64,000 nucleotides of DNA from Amphibalanus amphitrite (taxonomy: Eukaryota > Arthropoda > Thecostraca > Balanomorpha > Balanidae): NCBI RefSeq assembly GCF_019059575.1, contig NW_024881867.1, positions 62,001-126,000 on the forward strand, read 5' to 3'. The notes under the pieces were generated by a model that was given only the letters and a program-made list of their open reading frames with translations, did no database searches and had not been told where the DNA came from. How positions within the stretch are numbered: position 1 is the stretch's first letter; each line of letters opens with the position of its first letter. Shown here piece after piece: positions 1 through 10,900 of this stretch. Both the position numbers and the translations under genes were made by a program.

Positions 1-1948
1 GTTTACGCAGCCAATACCAACTTGTAATAGACAACCTGCGAATGGTTAGCTCGTTAAGAGTGCTTTAAAGTTGAATTAAATGTGTGGCTGGTATCGGGCG
101 CATTATCCTCAGTGAATGTCGCTAACGGATGTGTTCTGTGTCGTTCGCAGGGTGAAGGTGACGAACAGCAAGAAGGTGGTGACAACTGATGAATTTAATT
201 GAACTGTTGTGTGAACTATGTATTGAGCGTCCGGGCCGAGGCCCGCGCGCGCCCGAGCGTGAGCTTCTGGATCTACACGTCTGCTCCGCGCGCGCGCGCG
301 TGTGTGCGCTTGGTACGACCTGATCAGGAATGCCCGCTTCGAGAGTGCTTTCTTTTGTAAAAGCTGGTTCAGCATGGGCAATGTGACACTGTTGGGTGGC
401 GTGTCATGCGGCAGAATGTCGATTCAAAAGCATCCGAACCGGCCCAGTCCCGTGAGGCACGAGAGTACCTTCTGGCGCTGCCTCGTAGGTCATTCCAGTG
501 CACCTATTATGTCAGTGTAAGTGATTGTGTTGCTAACATCTGCAAACTTTGCTCACAAGTTTTATAAGCCAGCAGAGATAGATAGTTGTTTTCTTACCAA
601 AGTTTGCATGTTTTGTTCGTAACCTGCCGTTGATGTGTTTAGGAAGTCTTGCTTTACTGCGGGCTTTTTGAGGGCCAACGGCATGTGTCCAAATTGGGAA
701 GCGTGACTATTCTTCGCCCAACTGTGAAAAGTACACTGGCACTGTGACCTCAAGCGAATGGTGTGAGCCATTCTGCGCAACTAGGGTTTTGCTGGGTCTC
801 GCTGCAATCGATCAAACCGAGTCGGCTCTTGCTGCTGTTTGACCGAATCGAATGACTATCAGATGCCGTATATGTTATGTTGAATGTGAGGTGGTCGTCA
901 AATATTTTGGCTCCAAATTAGCTGTTTCAATGCATCCTCTTGTTGGTTGTAATTCGTCCGATTCGACACTACTCTGGTACCGGTATACAATACAAAACGC
1001 AAAATTCGTTGACTTTCACACCATGTGTTGGATGTGGCGGGAGTCACTTGTAATGCGGGGTGTATGGCCGATGGTTTGTCGGGAACGGCACGGGGTGGCC
1101 GGAGTTGGTGCAGAATTACGCCGCCTCCTGCCCCCTCATCCAGCCCCGTAACGGACGTTTAGGGTGCAGGACAGGACAATGTAGGGTGAATGGCGGACGT
1201 GCACCGTGGCCGCTGGGGGGGGGGGGGGGGGCGGACGAGGTCTACGTGAGTGAGACTATCTGTAAGAATCTTGAGTGAGACTACCCTTGCTCGTCTGTTG
1301 ATTGGTCCCAAAGGCTAGCAGACGCTGGATCCAAAGATCCAACGCTGCTGAATACAGCCCTTCCCTCGTGGTCGATCGGGTTAGTCTCGTGGGTTGTCAT
1401 TTATTGCTTCATGCACAGAGCAAGGCAAGAACGTAAAACCGCCGCTGGTCGGATCTGGATGAATTCTCCCCAGATGCAAGTTATCAATCTGCATTTCAAA
1501 TTAGAATCCGTGAGCACAATAGCGATAAATCACCAGGCTGCTCCTAGCTCCTGTGTCTGGCTTCTGGCTGTCTCGTGTCTTAATCACTGTCGAATCGCTG
1601 TAGTACTCAAGATGATGCTATCTGAATCGCTGATGTACTATTCCAGCTCCACCGCGCGTGGGGCGACCCTGGACGCGGGACCTGGCGTTTAGCCCCCGAT
1701 GTCCAGTGCCGTCAGCGCCACCTGTGAGCTGCTTACCCACTTACGTTTAACCAGGCGATGGCTGCGACCTCTGGTCAGGTCCGCTTGGGCGTAGGTAGTG
1801 GTACTCTCGGGGGACTGCATTGCAACGGAAGGTTGTAAACACCGCTGCACTGTTCTTACGGATGCATCACAGGAACCCAGGAACCCTTAATATCATGAAT
1901 GTCTCCATATGCTTGTCTGGGCTACAGTCTACGAATAAATCGCCATGC
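1..1948. other. 3' flank of the JHBP-like gene, no gene recognised
   Basis: No coding region is recognisable here. Short open frames exist but lack family motifs or paired splice sites. A CG/GT-rich run lies near 285-305 and a G-run near 1216-1231. On the minus strand an AATAAA lies at 1405-1400, about 545 bp past the stop of the JHBP-like gene, and could be its poly(A) signal; this is inference only. Confidence 0.4.
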
Positions 1949-4900
1949 CTAGCTCGGCACCAGGTCGTTGAACTGGTTCTCGATAATCCACACGAGCGGA
2001 GCTTCCACGGCCTTCACGATGATCGTTTTCAGCATGCCGGGGAAGCTCTGCGCGCCCACGTTGAGCGCGTAGTCCATGCTGCCGAGCCCCTCTGCCCGGA
2101 AGGTCAGCTTGCCGAGGTCGACGTCCAGGTCGTCGATGCGCGGCCTCTCGCGGAGCGTCAGCACCTGCGCCAGCCGGGCGCGCAGCTTCAGACTGTCGAC
2201 GCTGAACTTGACGAAGCCGCTGCGCTCGAGCAGGTTGAAGCCGCGCACGGTCCAGCGGTACTTGCCGGTGACGCGCTCGGTGCCGAGCGCCAGCGTGGCC
2301 TTGGCCGTCTGGTCGAGCACCCCGAGCGCCACGTCCCCGGAGCGCTTCAGGTTGCTGAGGCCGGTCAGCACGCCGTGGCTCAGCTCCACCTGACGGGGCG
2401 GCCGGGGTGCTAGTTAGGCTGAACTGCGACTCACAAGTGTGAGGCTAGGGCGTGGGTTACACTGGCCTTGAGTCGGTCACAGAGCTCCACGAATTCACAG
2501 CTGACAATGGAACAGCGCGGGATCGCATTTATTGAGCTAGCGTCATGTGTGCTGGAACAATGCTATATTCGGTCAGGTATAAAAATGGTAGATTGCAAAT
2601 GCCAGCACACAACGTTCGTGAACATAACAGCAATAATCTCACGCCACTGCATTTCCGCGCACTTCCCACACTACTCTGACTATCCTGGAACTATCCCGAC
2701 CAGCGTACAGCACCCGTTGTTTTATATGTGCTGACCTCCACGCCGGAGCTAGCCTGGCTGATGTCTGGCAGCGGCAGCGGGTCGTAGCCGGCCTGACGCA
2801 CCCTCTTCCTGGCCTCGAGGACGGCCGAGTCGACCATGGCGAACGAGCCCGTCAGCATGCGCTCCTCATCCAGCTCCCTGGGCGGTGCGGAGAGGGGTCA
2901 GATGGGGCAGTGTTGGCAGCAGCGGCGCGGAGGGGTCGGTCACTGTCAGGGGACATCCATCATTAGGCGTTATTTGTAGGTACCCACATTTACGATTTAT
3001 GCTATATTTCATATATGTAAATTATATCTTCTTTATTCTAAGTCATGCGGTTACTCGCGCTCTGAATGCATAATATGCAGTTTCCTGAGCAATGAGCATG
3101 CACAGCATCTGTATAAGTTCCGTCGCATTAGTGTTCCATTCACCTCCCCACTCTGCGAAGGCGGTGCGGTCGGAGGTTCTACATTGGCACACCAGCTCTG
3201 GTCCTGACAGCCCGCGAGTGGCGCTGCTAATCACAGAGGTAGCCATTTCCGCCTGCGTGTGCCTCGTCCCAGATGGGGGGGCACGCGACACGGTACCTAC
3301 ACTGAGCGAGGTCCCGGCCCCAGTCGCGTGCCAACATCGCTAATATATATCCGCTCTAGGAATGACCCAGAAGACTGCCGGTGGGCTTGTCACTGATTTT
3401 GGCTTGTGAGTGAGCTGGAAACAGCTGCGAACTCGCTGTTTGCCAGAAACTGACTGTAGCAAAATAATTAGACCCATGATGTAAATAACAAAGTCTTCGT
3501 GCATCTCTGATGCACCAACACGGAGGTAAGGGGTGCTGACTTGAGGTGCGGCCGGCAGCGGTTTATAAACTGACAGGTGGCGAGGGGTATGTAGTACCTA
3601 AGTACTGACTTGAGGTGCGGCCGGCGGCGGAGTTTTTCACTGACGCGGTAGCGTGGGGTAGGTAGCAGGTAGGTACTGACTTGACGTGCGGCTGACAGTG
3701 CCGCTGCAGGTAGCCGTTGACGCGGTCCAGGGTGCTCGGCTTGATGACGTCAAACAGGTACGGACCGAGCGCGCCAACGGCCGTCTGGACGGCGCCCTCC
3801 ACCAGCAGCGGGCTGCCCAGGTCGGCGTGGATCCGCGCATACGTCACCTCCACGTGACTGTGGCCCGAGTTCAGCTGGCGAGAGGAGAGGGACGGGGTCA
3901 GCTGTGGCAGGGGAGGGGCGGGGGTCAGCTGTGGAGACGGGCGCAGATACTTATCTTTTATCTTGGTTAGGTGCAGGAGTTAGCTGGAGAGAGAGGGGGG
4001 CAGCGAGAGCAGAAATATTGAAACTAGGTTTTAGCTTTTTCGAGATATTGGCATTGCTGTACTTCGTGTGGTCTGTGAGTACCGTGACTGACCAGAGACG
4101 TGTTAAAATTCCCATCACGGCTCACTCACCCGAACGGTGCCGTTGCCGCAGACGTCCAGCAGGCCCCGCCCCCTGGCCGTGACGTCATACATGGAGATGG
4201 TAAAGTCGCCCTCCCAGGCGCGCCAGTAGTAATCGAGCACGTACTGGCCGAGGGTGGACAGCGCCGGAAACTGCAGCTCGTACGTGTACTGGGAACGGCG
4301 GTCGAGGGACGGTAAACGAACGGGACACCGGCTCACGGCGGTTCCAGGGCACGTCAGGACCTCTGTTCGCATCACACACTGTCTCCAATAACTAAAGCCT
4401 ATGGCGCTAATCCAATGTGTCGATCGGACCCCGCTGCCATGCAGAACAGCCTACCGTCAGGCGCTCGCTCCTACCGCCATCTAGCGACAATTAATCCCCT
4501 CTACGTTGATGTGTGCTATGCGACACAGCCTACCTTCAGGCGCAGACTAGTACTGCCACCTAGCGGCGAATAATTCGTCACATGGATATGAGTTAAGCGG
4601 CACAGCCTACTTTCGGATGCTGACCCGTGCTGCCACCTAGCGGCAAACAATTCGCCAATACATCGTCAATATGTTATGCGATACAGCCTACCTTCAGGCG
4701 TTAACGCTAGTGACATCTAGTGACATAAACAGCACTCAAAGCTTATCTAGTATAGCATAGCGCAGATCCAAACAATGTGAGGCAGGTTCGGGCAGAGGAC
4801 TCCAGTTTGGAGTAGCAATGCGACTGACCTCGTGCCCTTTCAGGTCGACCTGCACCAGTTTGACCTCGTAGTCGCGCATGCCCGTCAGGACGATGTTGTT

Positions 4901-7900
4901 GAGTCGAAAGGTGGAGCCGAGGATCTCCTGTTCCAGCGAGGCCGGGACGGGCAGAGGGTCCTCCATGATACCACCTGGTGAGGGAAACCAGAAACAGTAG
5001 TTGGTAGGTAGCACTGCGACAGATCCCTGTGCTAGTCGAGAGTGGACGGTGCTAACCACTAACTGCTAACCGAAGGCTCGGTGCTAATGAAGACGGGGAT
5101 AGTTAGTGAGCATCTGTCAGCAAAGGCATTTTTTCAGGAACCCGAAATAAGAGGTGGCCATGATTACAATAATAAAACAGCAACAAACAATATTGCCGAT
5201 CCGTTAGCACATGTTGTATTACATCAGGAGGAACCTCACGAATGGATGCTGGGTAGCGAAGGGTTTTTATAGTGACCTCCTTGCTGGCGAATGACATGTG
5301 TTACGCGTCGCAATCGATAAGAACATGCTAGAAGTAGCATTATTGCCCCATTCAATAAAAAAACACACCCGCACTGGCTTACTGAGCGCAGGACACTGAG
5401 GCTGCACATGGGAGGAAGATATTCGTATATGAAGAGGTACTCCACCCAGTGTATATTGGGACGATCAACCTTCGTTGACGAGTTTATCGGCGGTTGGACG
5501 CTGGCCTACGCTAAATAGTCTGGTCGATTCGGCTGACTATCCGTATCGTTGGGCGCACGCGATATATCAGCGATGTTGCCGTTTATCTTGGTATCAGATC
5601 GATCAGCAGATCAGCATGTTGACTAGGTGGAAGGTAAACAGAGGAGTTGTGTGCGCCGGCGCCGCAGCTGTCAATTTTCCAACCTCCCGATGCCTTCGGC
5701 TACCTATCTTCACATACTTAGTTATGCATATTTACTAGAGGTGGCAAAATGTGGACCCGAGGACCCGGTCCAAAGAACCAGTCTGGACCCATATGGGTCC
5801 AGACCGGTTCCTGGATATTTTCTGACGGGTCCAACCGGGTCCCACCATAAGCTATACATCTTGCACACTACACATTATTGCAAAATATGAAGTGAATGAA
5901 GTGAATGTTTCTTTGCACACAGTAGCTCATGAGTATTCCCAGTGGGAAATAGGCTGTTTTACATGATCAACTAATGATTCCTTCAAGTAGGTAGTTTGTA
6001 TTAATTGACTTTTGGGGAACGGGTCCAACTGGTTCCGGTTCCAACTAAGACCGGGTCCGACTGGTTCCAGAAATGTCCAGCCGGGTCTGGTTCGAGTCTG
6101 GTTCCCAAAATTTTCATCTTTTGCCACCTCTAATATTTACCTGTACGTATTCGTAAATTACCTTCTGGGTAGGTATGTAGAAGAATACCTGTATACTAGT
6201 AAACATAAATTTTGCTGTCAGGGTACCGGTTCAGTTAAGTTCACTTTCAAGTCAGAGAATTCGTTTCAGCCGACCATCGCCGAGTCCATTATGTATGTAT
6301 TGTCCATACCGGACCCACGTCCTATCGTTAGTATTACCGTGAGTCTGAGAGAGGCTCACAGCCGGGTCAGTGCTCGCCTCCACAGGCCTTTGTTCCGCCC
6401 GGCCGGCGGCCCGGCTCGGCGGCTGACGGCGGGCGGGGCGGGTCAGTTGTTTACAGCCCCAAGGTGTACAGTTAGCGCATTCTTACCTACCGGTGGAGCG
6501 GGGCCGCGGCCGGCTGACACCCACGCCAGAACGGGCCGCCCACCACCGCGCCGGTTACTCTTTGGACGGCCGGGACCGAGTCGGAATGGGAGCCGAGACG
6601 GTTCCGTGTGTGGTGAAATCGGTGTTTTATTCAACATAAACATCTATTTTTTAAATATAATTACCTCACCTATTCAAGTATAAATTAAGCGAACACAAAA
6701 CTTCAAAGTTAGAAATAAACAATACCATCACGCTCAACGTGTGTAGATATACATTGAATGGTTACATACATACCATTGAAAATAGCTACACCTGCAGCAA
6801 CTAACGTCCTACGTTTTTTTAGAGGTCAGTATGCATTTAGTTAGGTAGTGTCGTTTTCGCATTTATGAGGCCACTAGCCGATTATTTCCAATCACCATTA
6901 CCCGCATAGCGATATGTTTACCCATTTCACAACCGGAACCTTTCCTTCCACCAAATAGTTCGAGGAAGGATATCCGAAAAAGGTTTTCCTCACCCGCGGC
7001 GTCGGCCATTTCACCGGCTCGGTCGTTAGCGAGGACGCGGGCCCGGTAACAGACGAGCCGGTTGAGCAGCGCCGGTAAAAGGTTATCGGATCGGTGGCGT
7101 TATTGGATCAGTGATGAGACACGCAGACGACTTGGCGTTTTCGCTTGGACTCGGAAGCGATGTCAAAAGTAAAATGTCATTGCGCAAGGATGCCACTTAG
7201 AGCAATCAAGTTGCAATTTAACAAACAGATTCACTTCCTAATACTGATAACGGGTGTGCACTTAGTTTCTGGAAAAAGTTTGTGCTGCCATAACTTTAGT
7301 GTTTGAACTTAGATTAAGATGATATTTGGCACACAAATAAATTGCAACAATAGTTAAGAGTTGTCAAAAGAATTAGGCGCTCTCTCCTCCCAGGCGGTCT
7401 ACAGCCCACGTGCTATACAGACGCCCCCTGTTGAAATTGCGCGGCACCTCCGGGTCCAGGTGTGGCGATGGCTAGCGGGTTATGGACTTCAAATAGACGC
7501 TAATATGCACTTAACATCTTCCTTAGTACTATATTGTCTTCAAAAGTCCCCATTCGGTCGCCGTTGAGATATGCCAAGAAGATTCTCTTCGCGGCTCACA
7601 AACGGTACATGTGCGCCGTCCAGTAGATCCAGCGCTCCGCGCGCACAGTGACTGCATTGTAGTGTGATCATGACACCTATACTTTCCTAGGGCAGTTATG
7701 TTCCCAATGTGACAAAATTTCTTTATTTAAGCACTGCTGTCCAAAAGATATCGACGTCGGCATTGGCTACATAGGGCTAACATAATGATTGGATACCGCA
7801 CGTGGGGATATGGCGGTCCACTGACCAGGAGATTGCGTCGAAAGTGGTCAACAGGTTAAGGTTCCACATTTTGTGAGCGCCTGCTTCTCGAGGTGGTGTT

Positions 7901-10900
7901 TTACCCCATCTTCATTCCATAAAATTTCCCTTTTAGGTGATCTAATTCCAGCATCCACAGGTGATTGCTTGATTCGTCTGTGCACTCAGCATTTATCGTG
8001 ATAGCTTACAGATCCATGTCTCATTGCTCCTCTGTTGCTTTTATCGGCTGCCTAGTGCTGGATCATTGTATCTCTACCCTTTTTGGTCTACAATATCACA
8101 ATTAAAAAATTTTCTTACAAATATGGAAAACGGGAGGACGGGAAGCGTATCGGGAACGCTCACAAGATGGCTAATACCTTTTACCAGAACGAGCCTCTTC
8201 TGCTGGGGCACTTTCGCCACGAATCAACACACCTGCACACTGTGCATGTGCCACACACTTCCCCGTACTTGTGCCGCTCCTCTAATGGCACAAGCTTTCT
8301 TTCTAGCAATACCTAGAAAGCGCCAGTGGGAAGAGAAGTTGTTTCTCTGGAATTTTTGTTATTTTTGTGAAAATTCCGCCACTCTTTTCGGCGTTCATGA
8401 CTTAGTTGTAAGCTCCTTTCTGTATGAAAAAATAGTCGGTTTGGTCTGAATTTTGGCATGCTCATTCCCAAATGAATGATTATTCACTATATGAAAGTTT
8501 GTATTGATAGCTTTAATAGTTTTAAAGATACAGATGATCAATCTTTTTCCAGAAACTAAGTGCACACCCGTTAATTACGAGCGAGCGAGCGCAGCGAGCG
8601 AAGCGAAGTCTTTTCAATATAACGGAAAAATCTCAGAATGAGCGGCCCGGCCCGGCCCGGCCCGGCCCGGCCCGGCCCGGCCCGGCCTGTAACGCTTTTG
8701 AAAGGCTTATATCTCAGCAACCGCTGGACCGATTGGCCTGCGGTCTTTTTTGCTGGGTAGCCCATAGGCGCGGGAGCCGGGGGGGCAGTGGGGGCAGCTT
8801 GCCCCCCCAACTCTGGGGCCGTGGGGGCGGTGCCCCCACAGCTTTGAGACGGAATACCACACTTTTTTTGCAAATGTTTTCTTTTTTTGTTGAAAAAGCC
8901 GAGGGGTGAAAAATAAGTGGCCTAAAACCGGTGAGAAAACTAGATTTGGGGGTACCCTAGGTTGACCTCTATTATGGTGTGCCCCCCCCCCCCCCCAGTC
9001 GGAAAGTAGTTCCCGCGCCCCTGGGGTAGCCCCATCCCTTCTACCCCGTAATTGACTACTTTTGATACATCTCGGTGACCGTCATGGCACGTGCCACGTG
9101 AAAAGTCAAGGGTGTTCAAGCAGTTTTGCAAAAGTAGTGATTTTGAGAGGCTTATATCTCAGCAGCGGCTTGAGCGATTGTCGTGCGGTAATTTTTATAG
9201 GGTAGCTGCATCCCTTCTATCAAAGGTCGGATACTCTTGATCTATGTGAGTGACCCCCACTGCACGTGCAAAATACAAAAAGAAGAGGTGCCAAATTTGT
9301 TCCCATTTCAGTAACTCGGTAATTACTGGGGCGATTTCGCTGAAACTTGGCATACAGGTAGGCACCCACCAGGCAATGTATTCCCATGTGTTGCGGTTAG
9401 GGTGCTACTGCACGTGCGCACGTGCAGGGGGCGTTTCCAGATCTCGAGAACGGCTGGGCCGATTGCGCTCAAATTTGGTACACGGTTGGGGACTGGTTAG
9501 TAGGGTGCCGTGCAAAAGTCATTTTGGACCCCGTTTGCACGTGCGCACGTGCAGAATGCCGCTTCCAGATCTCAGGAACGGCTGGGCTGATTGCGTTCAA
9601 ATTTGGCACACCGCTAGCGACCAGTTAGAAGGGTGCTTTGCACAAGCCCGTTGGAAGTACCCTCTCGCCCTTCCGCACGTGCAGGGCTCACTATCTCGCT
9701 TGCTCGTTCTTCGCCCAAAAGGCGTTTTACTGACGGTCGTCAAGTTAGATGTAAGTGAATCCTAATCTATAATCTAAGATTCGGAATCAGGTGAGCCCCT
9801 ACGATTTGGACCAAACTTGGTCAGTGGATAGTACGTAACGTCCTGATTACGATGCACCCAAAATCTAAGCTCGGCCCGCCATATTTACGAAGTTACGGAT
9901 GTTTGAATTTCAAGGTCATTCGGGAGAGCCCCTACGATTTCCGTCAAAATTTGTGTACGGACACTCTAGATGCTCCTCATTACGAATATCACAAAATTTA
10001 AGCTCGGCCCGCCATATTTACGAAGTTACGGAGGTTTGAATTTCAAGGTCATTTGGGTGAGCCCCTGCGATTTCCGTCAAAATTGGTATACGGACATATT
10101 CCATCCTCCTCATTACAAATATCATAAAAGTTAAGCTCGGCCCGCCATATTTTTCAAGTTACGTAGTCACAAAGTTACGGAATTTCAAGGTCATTCAGAG
10201 AGCCCCTCCGATTTTCGTCAAAATTTGTATGCGGACACATTACATGCTCCTCATTACGAATATCGTAAAAGCTCAGCTCGGCCCGCACTATTTCAAAAAT
10301 TAGAGATGTTTGAATTTCAGTGAGTTTCAAACGTCAGTAACTTTTGAAATAGTGCGGGCCGAGCTTAGCTTTTACGATATTCGTAATGAGGAGCATGTAA
10401 TGTGTCCGCATACAAATTTTGACGAAAATCGGAGGGGCTCTCCGAATGACCTTGAAATTCCGTAACTTTGTGACTCCGTAACTTGAAAAATATGGCGGGC
10501 CGAGCTTAACTTTTATGATATTTGTAATGAGGATGATGTAATATGCCCGTATACCAATTTTCACGGAAATCGCAGGGGCTTACCCAAATGACCTTGAAAT
10601 TCAAACCTCCGTAACTTCGTAAATATGGCGGGCCGAGCTTAAATTTTGTGATATTCGTAATGAGGAGCATATAGAGTGTCCGTACACAAATTTTGACGGA
10701 AATCGTAGGGGCTCTCCCGAATGACCTTGAAATTCAAGCATCCGTAACTTCGTAAATATGGCGGGCCGAGCTTAGATTTTGGGTGCATCATAATCAGGAC
10801 GTTACGTACTATCCACTGACCAAGTTTGGTCCAAATCGTAGGGGCTCACCTGATTCCGAATCTTAGATTATAGATTAGGATTCACTTACATCTAACTTGA

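Noticed and set aside
4440-4725. CCATCTAGCGGC core as a CTCF insulator site
   Set aside because: It resembles CTCF motifs superficially, but the spacing does not match the known consensus. Not claimed without binding data.
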